Assembly (NCBI RefSeq): GCF_019649055.1
Contig: NW_026570234.1
Span: forward strand, 1,178,001 to 1,242,000
Direction: 5' to 3'
DNA: 64,000 bases
DNA from: Paramacrobiotus metropolitanus
Taxonomy: Eukaryota > Tardigrada > Eutardigrada > Parachela > Macrobiotidae
The notes beneath the pieces are model-generated. The model was not told the origin of the DNA. It saw only the letters and a program-made list of their open reading frames with translations, and did no database searches. Below are positions 1 to 11,710 of the stretch, piece after piece (the stretch's first letter is position 1; each line of letters starts with the position of its first letter). The position numbers and the translations under genes are program-made.

Positions 1-459
1 TATATATACTTCGAGTATGTATATATACAAGCATTGTGAATGTTATTACTGCACTTATTGTTATTAAGAATGTTATTATTTTAATACGTACGTAGTAGTT
101 TTGAACTTTTGGTATTCACTATTCACAACGTGAGGGGGATGCGCTTCCCGGCTGTCATTTGCTGAAAGTTTCGCTCCATAAAACGTTTACTTTTTACTTT
201 TCCTGGCAGCCTGCCACGGTGCCGCTACAGATATTATAATTTATAGACTTTCAATCTCAATAATTAAAGTGCTTAAAAATAGGTAAATAGATTCTGAAAA
301 AGTGTGCACAAATCTTTGATGTGAACAATATCAGGCAGTTAGGAACTGCAGAAAACAACTGTCTTCAGTCAGGTACTACTGTAAATCACATGAAAAATGA
401 ACCAACCGTTTTGAAAAATTATCAGTCTGTCTGTACATTATACGGACATTTCGTTGTAT
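1..459. other. 3' flank of the ARL13B-like gene
   Basis: This AT-rich stretch begins with TA-rich simple sequence. I see no coding exon in it. It lies downstream of the minus-strand ARL13B-like stop codon and probably holds its 3' UTR. Confidence 0.4.
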
Positions 460-3400
460 CTACAGTATCCCATTGGGCAAGCTGAGACGTTTTCTGGTTA
501 TATTATCCGCCATCCTCTTGTACAACGGTGGTCGCGAAAGTTTAGGTTTGTAGATTTGCACGACGTCTTCCGTATCCGATATGATAATATCACCATTATC
601 TGGCGGAACATCGGGGACATCATCGTTGTGAAGGGCTTTCAGATTGATGACCGATGGCCATTTCGTGTCGGTCTGCTTACTGGTCGGTGTGGTAGTAGTG
701 TTGACGACGGGATCGATAACAACATCTTCCGATGCAGCATCCTCGGCTATCATTTTCAGGTTGGGCTCGGATTTGGATATTGACAAGGTCGACTTGCTGG
801 GTGCCGGCTGCTGCACGGTGGACGCCGTATGATTTATGCCATTTGGCACATTAACACGGACGGTGCTGCTATCATTAAGCGCTGTGTTCACATCGTTTTT
901 CACAGCGATTGTCTCTTTTTCAATACGCTGTAGGTGTTCGGCTAAGGGAATAAAGGTTTCCGGTACAATATTATCATCATCATCCGCTGCGTCATTCTCC
1001 GCGGCTTCACGCGCCGCTTTAAAACGCAACATCCTTTCCTGGCGCTCCTCTTCCTCCTGTTCAATTTGATGCCGGGAATCCAGTTGGACTTTCATATGCA
1101 GTGACGGGTAACTGTCCTCAATGCGCCGAACAATCCACATTAGAGATTCTTCGAGATTTTTCCAGCACAGCTGTCGTTTCATGGGTGCTGATCGAATTAG
1201 TTCTTTTTCGCGGATACAGACGGGGAAGACTTTGTAGGGAATGGAGTATTTCTCAAGAAACTCTTTAATGTCAACGCGTGCTTGCAGCTCACTTTCATTA
1301 ATATTGGGTTTTACATCCTGCAAGGATTAAAGAAGGATGTTACTTTTTTTCGGTTCCACTTGCCCACTTACAAGTATCAAACATAAGAGAATCAATAATT
1401 ATTAGGCGAAACTAAATTAAAGCATACGGAGACACGCATGTACAGTACATACTTACGCATACGGCTGTAACGATAATAATTTCAAAATCAATAAGCATGT
1501 TCAATGGCTGCGCGCGACAGTAAGTATTAATGCGTTTGTTAAAAACTCCAGTATATAGGGAAAGGTTGGGTCACAGCCCAATACGTAGTCACTAGTCACT
1601 GTGGTCAGTAGTACTCATAATACTGGGAATTGTAGTGTTCGCTAAAACACAGGGCAGTGTCTGTTAGCGTTAAGCCAGCTCTATCCGAGTATTTTTTGAT
1701 AATTAATCTCGTTTTACAAATATTTTAAAATCTTTAAAGCTGTTATAATATTTGAGCAGCCTCCCGATTGACTTCAGGCGATACGACATGGATTGCGTAG
1801 TTTTTACTGTTTAGTCGTAAGCCGTTATAAAAACAATTCACCTTTTTTCGGCATTACTTGTTGAATGTTGACACAAGTGTGTAAAATTGTAAATGCGGTT
1901 ACGCTCGTTATGCATTTCCCAGTCACGGTTCGAAATTTTAGTCCGTTATTTTTTAAAATTTTGTCATTTATTTTCCAAATTAATCTTCACATATGCCTTC
2001 TTCTAATTTATTCTTCGCCTGTGCTAATTAAATTAAAGTGTAGTAGCGATAATAATTATTCTTTGCACACATACCGTGACTGTTCGGATTAATTATTTTA
2101 AACAAAGGTTTCTCGTACGGCGTTTTATAAAGCAGTAGTTCTGAAAATGAGAATGTGAAAACGTATCAACGATTGTGCGCAGGAGTGAAATGCCATGCGG
2201 TTAGAGCGGAAGTCCACAGAATCTGGCAAAACACTGCGTCAGTTCTGCGCGCGCGTACGTAGGAAGTCAATACAATTTGTAGTACAGTATGCCGATAATT
2301 AATAATACACAACGGCGGAATTGTTCCTGATCCAACGCAAAAGCTTGGTAGAATCCGAGATTCAATATCCGTATATTCAATATACCAAGCAAAACTCATA
2401 TCGACACAATTCCCCCACGGTGATTACGTGCGAAATTTAATTTCTTCGAGTAAGATAGGGATTAAATGTTACAGCATGTGGCACTGCATAATATAACTCG
2501 CGCCAGGCAGTCGAGAGAATTTGCATTAGCTGCATGTTATAGAAAACGGAAAACAGTTCTTGGATGGAAACATGATGAACTATACAATGCGAACTGCGAA
2601 GCTTATGCAATCGCATTTGATATGTCATACAAATGTTATTCCCCTTCATAATTAAGTAACAGCTCGGTGATGCAGAATGGTGTTCGAGACGTATAGAAAT
2701 ATGGTAAATACCGTAAAAAATCTTGTCATGACTTCTTTGCAAAATTATATTGGATGCAACACTTGAGCTATTCGCGCGTAATCGCCTTGAATACAGTAAG
2801 CACTTGAATTTCAGCTTGCAATTGTGATCATGATTCAACAAAATTTCGGGAAATGGATCGAAAAAATTGCAAACCTCCTTATGTTTTGCAGACTAAAATA
2901 ATACTGCAAGTTACTATTAATATCTATTAAACCATTATCTATATACATAATTTAAAAATGCGGTAATTAGATTTAAAATAATCGTATTTCTTAATACAGT
3001 AATAATGTCCTATACACAACTGTGGTCTGTAGATACATTCGTAGTTTGCTAATATGAAAAGCCAACTGTTTCTGAGTGCAACCGATAATCCGGAAGCCAT
3101 TGAAATTTACCTGTTTGTTTAATAGGATCACAGTTGGTTTGCCCTGCAGACCGACCAATTCGGTTTCCGTTAAGGAACTCAACACTTGATTGAGCTCATC
3201 CCATTTGGGGCTGGTAACGTGCATCGACGCATCCACCACCAGCACAATGCCGTGCGCTTCAGCAAAATAATTCCGCCAAATGCCGCGGATTGTCGCGCGG
3301 CCACCCAGATCATGCAGGACCACATCGTGCTTGCGGAAACACAGCCGCTCCTTGGAAAAGCCCAGCGTCGGCTTCGGATCTTCCATGACATTCTCCGCAC

Positions 3401-3773
3401 GGCTTTCCCGAATGGGATTACGGCCGCGCGGCGGATGACGGTGCATAACGGTCTGGGCAAAGGACGTTTTACCCGCATCATCCAGGCCAATGACGACAAG
3501 GCACATGGGGCATGTGTATTTGGTGAATTTCTCAAAAATATCCGATCCTACGGAGGCTGCATTAACATAGGCTAACGGCGCAATCGGGATGTGACCGGCC
3601 GGGTTGTTGATGGCCGGATGCAGGACAGCGTTCCGACCGTTGGATACGGGATTGTCGGTGCGAATTTTCCCGTTATCAATAATAATCACATCGGCATTCT
3701 CCGAAGCGGGGGTGATTTTGTGGCTGAACAAACATGCACAGGCTCCGCGCTCGCTCGAATACAAACCGCCCAT
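460..3773 (-). CDS. ARL13B: ARL13B-like ciliary small GTPase (two exons)
   Basis: ADP-ribosylation-factor-like GTPase of the ARL13 group, known in other animals as a ciliary-membrane protein that activates ARL3. Exon 1 is 3773-3111 and exon 2 is 1317-460, giving 506 aa. The intron of 1.8 kb has a GTAAAT donor and a CTTTAATCCTTGCAG acceptor, and phase 0 is kept. Seen: P-loop GLDDAGKT (96-103), PTLGFS switch I (135-140), DLGG switch II (155-158) with the glycine that replaces the catalytic Gln in this family, and NKQD (219-222), which is created only by joining the exons. After the G domain comes an acidic, Glu-rich predicted coiled coil (EQEEEERQER), then a disordered tail, as in ARL13B. The start ATG has an in-frame TAA just upstream. 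Odd: about 90 residues precede the G domain, beginning MGG (possible N-myristoylation) with a CAC cysteine pair at 12-14. No clear RVxP ciliary motif is visible in the tail. Confidence 0.92.
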
Positions 3774-5371
3774 GGTATTTTCGCATTACCCACAACGCGG
3801 CGAATCAAGCATTTTTCATGAGGCTTGTATAGCATGACAATTAGAATCCTCCACAATTACATCTCACTGTCGATTACATCTACAATTACATCTAGTTTTA
3901 GAATATCATCAAACTGGCAACAGAACAGAAAAATAAACAACCTTGACGGTCGAGAAATGGTTTGTAATTTTGTCGAATATGTTGATGGAATCATGGGAAG
4001 GAAATGACACTTCACGCAGACGAGACCGCAGCCATTTGCTCGGGAAAAAAGCTGTGATTCTTCATAATTTATCGTGAATATGCGGAACACGGGAGGTATG
4101 ACTCAACGTTGGCTAACACGGTAACACGTAATCATGGGGTACTTATGCTTAGTCAATAATGCTTTCCTGCTTGGATATCTGGAGTGCGGCGGAATCATAA
4201 GTAAAGAGTGTTAGTGAATCGATCGTTTACCGACGGACGCGCCAACTGTATAGCCGTCTGTAGGTACAACTTTTTCTTGCTCCAGCGATTCTCCATCAAC
4301 ATTGCGGCATACAGAGAGATACACACACAATCTATTACGACGACGGTGAACGCGGACGGGAGCGCGGTGCATCAGGTGGAAGCTGTCAGTCGTTGCACTG
4401 CACAGGTATTTTGCTGTTCCGTTGCGTGAAAGAATTATCGATTGATTACTAATAAATCGGCCTTACAAAGGTACGCTGTGTGGCGGTAAAGGGATGTTGC
4501 AAGCAAAAGGAAGTCCGATACAATCCACTGGGTGCATGTGTGTGCGCCTTAAGCTTATTAGTATTGGCTCATAATTCCCTAATATTTTGCGGCGATCCAT
4601 GATTGAACAAGGAAACACTGAGCGTTGTTTATCCACGACGTGCATCCCGTAGTCAACGGAATATTAGCACATGTAGCGCACGTATTGTAAATGTAGGCAA
4701 TAATGCAGCCTGTACACCGTACACGTATGTACGTGCTATCCACACCTTAATCTGGCGCCGAAACTGCAAATAAATTTCTTGGTTTCTCCGCGGCTTCCGG
4801 ATCCGGGAGCTTTATATGCCGGTAATAACCAGGCGGGTTCAGAAACCTGTATGCGCAGCAGGATGCATTTGAAATAGTCAAATTGACCAGTAACACAGCA
4901 CTGTGATACATTAAAAATAACTCCGTCCGTTGCTTTATTCATATCACACTGGAAGAATATGGTGGTCATTATTTTATAGCCTGCTAAAAGGTCGAGCAGT
5001 ATATCACTCTGATCATTGTAATACTGTAGATATCGTTAATGATGATAAAAATGATGAAGAGTGTTTCCCAGTTAGAAATCTCCTAAAGGCTGAATATATA
5101 ATCGCTCGCAATGTTACCAAAGTACTGAAATCGAGTGTGGACGCTGAAGATACTGTATGTATTAAGATGGCACATAAAATGCATGCACATGGTATTATAT
5201 ACGACAAATACTGTACAAGGGAATTTACGCGCGCCATGCATCAGCGGCCCGAAAAGTTGCCCGAATTCAGAGTGGCTTCCCATTAATGTTTCGCCACGGA
5301 CTGCATGTCGTCCCGTACAACGGCACGCGGACGTGCACGTTTTTGCGAAGAAAATAGCGCTGCATATTTTC
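3774..5371. other. Intergenic region, no gene seen
   Basis: Only short overlapping open frames on both strands, without splice logic or family resemblance. The part next to 3774 presumably holds the ARL13B-like promoter and 5' UTR; no TATA box or other element could be assigned. Confidence 0.4.
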
Positions 5372-5409
5372 TAAAGCAATATTACATAATTATATGTAAT
5401 ATTGCTTTA
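5372..5409. repeat. Perfect 17-bp inverted repeat (hairpin)
   Basis: Arms TAAAGCAATATTACATA (5372-5388) and TATGTAATATTGCTTTA (5393-5409) are perfect reverse complements around a 4-nt ATTA centre. It lies about 20 bp beyond the apparent 3' end of the neighbouring retrotransposon. Its role is unknown. Confidence 0.9.
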
Positions 5410-5545
5410 AGCTATGGATCCACGTCGCGTGATATTGTAACTTGTAATTTTGTAACTTAAGAAAGACAGAAATGTGTGTTTATTGGGCAATAGCCGCCAT
5501 AACAACAAAAGTGCAAGCGCGGGCACACTACTTTACAGTTAAAAT

Positions 5546-8116
5546 TTAAACATTAAAAAAACAACCAAAATCTCTATCCGCCCGCGGGTTAAAAGGCAAC
5601 GTACTTAACACAGCAGTAGCATTTCCCTTAATGACAGCCAAACTAAAACGTTGCTTCATAAAAGCAGTAGAACGCGCTTCTCCAGTTAATTCACGAGTTT
5701 TACGGCCCATAAAATGTACAAATTCACTTAAAGCTAGGCCAAAGACACCGAACGTTTCAACAACTAAGGGATAGAAAAGGTGTCTACTTTCCAGTGGAGA
5801 GTACTTCCGTCGCTTCTCATTTTCTGCCAGGTGAGCCACACTTCCTGCCTTCTTCGAACTTCCGTGAACATGGGAATCGGCTACTGTACACCAACTTGTG
5901 ACATCCCATACAACAGACTTTCCTTGACGGACTGGAATAAGGGTCATGCCGTCAGGTCGAATCGCCGCACTTGGTGATAGGCCTGTCGGTTCCAGTTGAC
6001 ATGGGAATCCTGCACTCTCGCAACAGTTTTTGGCGATACTGTTCATTTCTCTATGTCTGGCCCATCGCCCTTTCGTTGATTTATTGCAGGAAAGCCCGTG
6101 ATGGCCATTCGTCTCCACTAATTTGCCGCATGCCACGCAGTTATGAGCTGTCACTACGGGCAATCCAAAACGTAATGCCACTCCTACTCTGACTTCTTCA
6201 TCTCGTAAAAACGTTCCAAGACAAGGCGCCGGTAATGCATTCAGCCAGGCCCCAGAATCTCTGCTAAATGCAGCCAACAATACGGCTCTTGCGCGCTCAT
6301 TACCAACCGTTGATAACATCAGTTTTGATACATCCCTGTCAATCATCGGTACATCCCACACGTACTGAAACTTCCGCACACAATCTTCTGGTAGCGAGCA
6401 GTGTGTCACCTGAAGCCAGTTTTCTACAGCCGATTGCGTCATATGTTCACCAGCTGGCGCGTAAAATTTGGAAACGAGAGGCTGCACAGCGTACACCGAT
6501 GCCAAAAGGCACAAATAGCTAGTGACTCTATGCGCCGCGTTCCCAATCCACCACGCCGAACTGGTAAAGCCATCTGCATCCATTGGGCTTCTGTTATGCT
6601 TACGTTGGTCAGCTGTTCCACACCATTCCACAGTTGTTTGTCATAATCTTTCAACAGCTCTGGAAATTCATAGCATCGGGCAGTGCGTAGGCCATATAAA
6701 ACCTTGGGGATGCTAAAGCAATTTTTTAAAAGAAAAAGACTGTAATGTGCAGGTAGCTTCGTGAGCCGCTGAACAAACTTGCATAGGTGATCTTTCTTTT
6801 CCTTCAGGAATTTCGCACAACCGGCTGGTTGAAAAGGTGCGCCCAACAGGAAAAGATTATCTGGATTCAACTGGATCATTGTTGGCCATATTTCCAACAA
6901 AGGCTTACCCGCATTCGCAGCTGAATTGATGAGGTAGAACTCGCATTTGTTGAAATTCAATTCAAGGCCCATCTTCTTCCCTTTTTTCTTCAATATTTTT
7001 ATCGCGGCGATCACTTTCTCCATGGTACCGGCCAGAGTAACATCATCAAGAAAGCCCAGAAACAGATCGCAATCCAGTCCATCGAAGAGCGGTAGCGATG
7101 TGAGGCTGTAGCCGAAGGGGCCACTTGGATCGCCCTGCTGCACCCCCCGGGCGGACGACAAGACTTCTTCCCCACAAACCAAATGGCTCGCGTAACGATA
7201 AGATTGCCAGAAATAGCCGTAATAACTGGGAAAATGCTGTCTTACGGCTTCCAATAACGCGTCCCGTCTCAAAAGGTTAAATAGCTAGACTCGAAAGGCA
7301 CTTTAAATGCGTTCTGTACGATACAGAGCCGGAAGTTCTGTAACGTTTCGATCACACCCCCTTACCGCTGATTGGACGAACGAGTTAAAGTGTTCTGTAT
7401 TTAAAAGGAACTCTCCTGGCTCCGTTACGATACAGAACTCGCATTTCTTGCTAGGTCAAATTTATTTTTTGATGTGGATGCACAGTCCGCTGTACGTCTA
7501 AAGTCCTGTTTTTAATTTTCAAGTTTTGAGGGTGTAATTAACGGGAGTTTAATTGTTTCTATCAAATCAACATATTCCAGTTCTGCTTTGTTCACTGATT
7601 TTAGCTGCCTCCGACTGTGCATGTTTGAATTTGTATCGGTGGCAACAGGCAACTTCGCCATAGCCGTCAGCGCGAGGAATACCTCGGCGTACTTTACGTG
7701 CAATTGCCTTTCGCTTTTTCAGCAGTCGTTTGATTTCTTAACTTAACAGAGCTTAAAATCGCCAGAAAAAGAGAAAGGAAACGGCCACAAAATTTTTGTG
7801 AGAAATAAATAAATTGTTGACCAATTCAATTACGGTAACTGGGCGCTTTTAGAAACCATGGTCTCGTTGCTCTGTAACGCTCTATAAGATTCAGCGCTGT
7901 ACCATTGGTAGATACACTTTTATAGAACTCCCGGCTCTGTATCTTACAGAACGCATGTAAAGTGCGTTTCGAGTAGTACTAATGCGTTTTTAAAATCCAG
8001 CTTTACCAGTACTCGCTCTCCGTCGTGTGTAGCTTCCAGGTACGAGCGGACCCCGTGGATAATTGCTTCGGCTCCGCCTTTCGTGCCACAGCCATACTGC
8101 ACAGTGCCGCATAACT
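5546..8116 (-). pseudogene. Reverse transcriptase / RLE endonuclease ORF, broken
   Basis: Read on the minus strand in three pieces. Piece 1 (about 8116-7984) holds the start of the RT domain, with the palm motif A stem LVKLDFKNA and its catalytic Asp. Piece 2 (7279-about 6510) holds motif B-like GVQQGDPSGP, motif C FLDD and the thumb. Piece 3 (about 6510-5546) holds a CxxC...HxxxxC zinc knuckle (CVACG ... HHGLSC) and the endonuclease signature RPDG ... VVWDVT. Pieces 1 and 2 are separated by an inverted-repeat element. Pieces 2 and 3 are out of frame because of one missing T in a T run near 6510. It is clearly non-functional. The upstream frame beyond 8125 is repeat sequence, not RT. Confidence 0.85.
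7283..7980. mobile_element. 698-bp terminal-inverted-repeat element nested in the retrotransposon
   Basis: The ends are long imperfect inverted repeats of about 55-60 bp. The left end contains GACTCGAAAGGCACTTTAAA, and the right end, as reverse complement, ACTCGAAACGCACTTTACA, followed on both by TGCGTTCTGTA and GATACAGAGCCGG. The element is flanked by the 3-bp direct repeat AAT (7280-7282 and 7981-7983). Removing it together with one AAT restores the open frame of RT motif A, so the boundaries are well supported. No transposase is seen inside, so this is a non-autonomous element (MITE). A 3-bp target duplication is typical of PIF/Harbinger elements, though AAT is not their usual TWA. Confidence 0.88.
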
Positions 8117-8127
8117 CCTTCATCTTG

Positions 8128-8245
8128 TCAGAACAGAAATTAACTGAGAGTAGAGAGAAAACTAACTTTTGTAAACTCAGGAGAGACAGAAATGTTAACT
8201 TTTGTAACTTAGGAGAGCTAGAATTGCTGTAACTGAGAACAGACA
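8128..8245. repeat. About 30-bp tandem repeats at the retrotransposon 5' junction
   Basis: Three degenerate units of about 30 bp containing AACTTTTGTAA-CT-AGGAGAG-AGAAAT. A related unit (TTTTGTAACTTAAGAAAGAC) occurs once at 5442-5466, next to the retroelement's 3' end. Probably tail repeats of this retroelement family. Confidence 0.6.
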
Positions 8246-8437
8246 GGGTGCAGATGCATGGGAGGAGCAGGTTATGTGAACGGTGAAAGAATGCACTGAA
8301 TTCCATGGCCAGTTGATCCAGAGTTTCAAGCGCTATTTTTGCGTTTACCCTTCCATAAAACTTGTTAACCTATATCTCAGAAGAAAGAGAAAAAATTTAT
8401 AAGCTTTTTGATCTCTGATTAGTAATTATTTATGGCA

Positions 8438-8560
8438 AACCAAGAAAGTTATGCTTGTTTTGGTTTCTCGTAGACAAAGCATAGGGTGCAAGCAACGCCC
8501 CCATCGCACGGACCCATGCTATGTCTATGAGAAACCGAAACGAACATAACTTCCTTGGTT
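8438..8560. repeat. Fold-back repeat with about 50-bp arms
   Basis: The left arm runs AACCAAGAAAGTTATGCTTG through CTCGTAGACAAAGCATAGGG. The right arm, reverse complemented, gives AACCAAGGAAGTTATGTTCG through CTCATAGACATAGCATGGG. The loop is about 25 nt and GC-rich. It resembles a small fold-back MITE; a microRNA-like precursor cannot be excluded, but the arms are longer than usual. Confidence 0.8.
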
Positions 8561-10261
8561 CCTTATAAAAAGCTACTCTAAAGATATCAAAAAAATTCTG
8601 AAATTTTATTCTCTGTTCTGAAACATTGACTGGAATGTTTCATTAGGGAAACGTAGAAAAACGGAGGCTGCAAGTTTTGGAGATCAAGTGGCAGTCGCGA
8701 CTTGGATCTGCTAGCCAGACTAATACATGTAAGCGCTACGCGAGGTGACTGCCGCAGACCAGCTCGCTAAAACGGGCCAACAGCCACGCACTCAAGCCAA
8801 CTCCCCAGTAAACAAATTCTATAACATCATTTTTTTGCAATTTTAAATACCTATGTAATTAAACCGTCCATTTTCTTCGCAATGCGGCTACGAGCCGCGC
8901 CACGCTAAGTGTTTTGTATCTCCAGCACATGCATATGTGTACTGGACAATGGACATAAACAGTTGAACACAGTGGACTTTCACGTTATGGTAACATGAGC
9001 CGCAATTGCCATGGCGATTTTCTGTGCCGAATGGCTGGAGAAACGTACTGTACTGTATTAAAACAACATTACCGGAGCAATTTCTTAGCCTGCGAGCCGC
9101 TCATTCAAAAGCGTCGTAAATGAGTTTACTGTATTATGTATAGATCTGTCTGTCTAACGGCATTTTATATACAAATTACTGTACTGCGTGTACCATCAAA
9201 CCTTTTACCACCTAGGCTTTAGTAAATTTTTGGTTTTTTATCGTTAGTAGTACGTACAATACCAGGCATAGCTAGAAAATTATAGAATGACCTTTAACTT
9301 ATATCAATGTCAACTACCAAAATGCAGTTCTACTGTTCTACTACTATGTCTGTCTACGAGTACGTTTTGCACTTCTATGCTTTTTTGGTATTGTGGCGCT
9401 CTGATGTGATCTGTGCATGACCACTTGAATTTTTTAGGACTGCGCTTTTTATATGCTTACCATTAGTGCTTACCTGTATTAGCCGCATTCACTTTCAGAT
9501 GTCCGTCATGCTGCAGTTCTGTATAAATCTGACAAAACACAAGAACAACGAAGGGGGAAACACTTCACGATAGCGAAAAAGATGCTGCATATCTGTATAG
9601 TAAATACTAAATAGTAAGCATTCCAAGTGACCGCATTATCAACACGTTGTAAGAAGGCATTCGAAAATTCTAGCGGAATTTCGCCGAACGGCATGGTATA
9701 CGTAAATAAAGTGTTATAAACGTAAATTAAGTAATGATGATGTTGTACTTTGTAGAAAAAAGTAAGAAAAAGTAAGTATTAAACGAAGTACTCTGTAAGT
9801 ACTGTACTTCGTACCATACTTTATTTGTTAAAGGTCTTCATTGCATTTAAATGGCGGGCCGCCCTTGCAGCCGCCACTTGTTTGTGGTTGTCAACAGTCC
9901 CTGCTCACTAGTGAGCTGAAGCGTACAGAAGGGCGTTGTGTAACTCGTGTTTCATTAGCAACAACAAGTTCGGCCCGACACGCTCTTTGGTGTCATATTG
10001 TGAGTTTGCTCACGAGTCACAGAGCACGTCTCTACTCTACTCTACACAAGTTACCATAGATTACTTACTGGCATACATTTTATTTGTTCACAAATAAAAA
10101 TTCGACATTCGAATTCTGACAGTTTGCTGCCTCTCTTACCCTTGGGGATAGGTGTGGTGTTTTAATTTTTTTAATTACATCGTTAGCAAGTTCATAGCTT
10201 ATTTGAAGCGGTGTTCAAAAATTTAAAATTGAGTTTTATCATTTTATTGTGTTTAATGCAG
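8561..10261. other. Intergenic region upstream of the HP1-like gene
   Basis: No coding exon recognised. A small hairpin lies at 9784-9813 (ACGAAGTAC ... GTACTTCGT). The region may contain the promoter of the HP1-like gene, but nothing specific can be pointed to. Confidence 0.35.
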
Positions 10262-10344
10262 TCGGTGACAGGCTGAACCAGTGTGCCTGGACGAAGCTGG
10301 CTCCTCGTTGACGTCCTGGAAAAGTTCTAGAGCAGAGCCAGAGG
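10262..10344 (+). other. Candidate 5' untranslated exon of the HP1-like gene
   Basis: An 83-nt GC-richer segment is bounded by a good acceptor (TTTATTGTGTTTAATGCAG) and donor (AGAG|GTATGT). It has no open frame of note. The coding start at 11711 is preceded by another acceptor (GGTTTTTTAG, ending 11701), so splicing of this exon to 11702 would make a 5' UTR. This is inference from splice signals only; an unrelated non-coding transcript is possible. Confidence 0.45.
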
Positions 10345-11710
10345 TATGTATTGTAGGCCTGATAAGAAGTAACATGTAAATTATTGCATTTGTTCTTTAT
10401 CACGTGAAGAATTTGATTACACGGTAGTTATAGTTGAAGTTTCCATCAGGAAAAATTTTTATTTGGTTCTCCAGTTTATCGTATCTGTGAACTGCAGTTC
10501 GAAAGTTTCTCTCATTTTCCTGATTTGTTTGTATTGAATTTCTTAACGGTTTTACCGTTTAAATTTTAATTAACTTTAATAATTTTAGTACAAGTAGCTG
10601 CTGCCGTTTATAAGGTGCATTTGTAAGTTTTTTGACTCTACTGAAAGTTTATTCTTTGTGATAAAAAATATACGCGTATTGGTTTGGGCGGTTAGGGCTG
10701 TTATCAGTATTGTGGTGTTATGATTCTTGTCTCAGTTATCTGCATCGACTTGCTATCTGGAGGTAAGTCTTACCGGTTGGTTTGGACTTTTGGGGTCAAT
10801 GATATTGCGTAGCTAACAGTAAGAAGCACTTACTTATTGTTAGCTTGATGTTGAAGGGCAGTGTATAAATAAGTAATTATTTATTTTGTCGTACTTCGTA
10901 TACTTCTATTTTATTTAGTTTTCAAATGCTGTAAGTGTATGTGTCTGTAAGTGTTAACAGTGGTCACTGACTGGTGAGCATTTGGGACATTTGTTGCTAA
11001 TTGACAATAATTAATTTTATAATATCCGAAAATATTACACAGTAACGCAAGAACACACTGACGTTTATTTTCAGCGGAATATTGTTCTGGTTGTTTCGGA
11101 GAGCAAGAGGAAGAACATCCCTATTTTTCGCAGAAAACTTTTTCTGATACTCGATAGATGATTATTTTCGGTAATTAGCTGTGTAGAGTCAATCGAAACG
11201 CCTAAAAAATTTATTGGGATTATAATAGAAACAGAATGTTTGAATGGTATTTACTTGCTAAGATAATTTCGTGCCGCACCTTGTTTGGTGATCATTATTT
11301 TTTTCCGGGTTCTGGTCGCACTGGTCCCGCGTTACTTTGACTGGCGGGCGACTGAATTAATCGTTCGATCGTTTCACAACAGTTTTTGCATTTACGGTGC
11401 CTATTCCGTCCGTTTCGAATTGCATGCGCAGCCGTATACTGCTGTAGAGTACCGTGTTAACTAACGGTGGGGCGGAAAGAACTAATCAGTTCGTTTTTCT
11501 TTCGCTTTCGCTGTCGCAGATTTTTCCCTATCGTTCGCATTTCCATATAATTTCGTCCATAATTTCTGTGACCTCTGCTATAGTGACAGTTTTAAGTGTA
11601 GGAATTAGCTTTGATTGGTATGCTTATTTTTGTTTACCTGGCGCAGTATGCTGTGTCTTCTGTGGAGATAAAAAATTGATGGCTAATGATTAGGTTTTTT
11701 AGGAAATAAA

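Larger units (their letters stand above)
5430..8245 (-). mobile_element. Degenerate non-LTR retrotransposon (restriction-like endonuclease type)
   Basis: Minus-strand retroelement, 5'-truncated, with its 3' end near 5430. The body encodes a reverse transcriptase followed by a zinc knuckle and a restriction-like endonuclease, the order known for the R2/R4/NeSL-type clades. It carries three kinds of damage: 5' truncation near 8125, a one-base frameshift near 6510, and an inserted 698-bp element at 7283-7980. The 3' end (about 5435-5475) has a motif related to the short tandem repeats at the 5' junction (8128-8245), which suggests insertion beside, or into, the tail of a related copy. The exact clade cannot be set without a tree. 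Confidence 0.82.

Noticed and set aside
2437-2841. 134-codon minus-strand open frame
   Set aside because: It lies inside the ARL13B-like intron, has biased composition from AT-rich sequence, and no homology.
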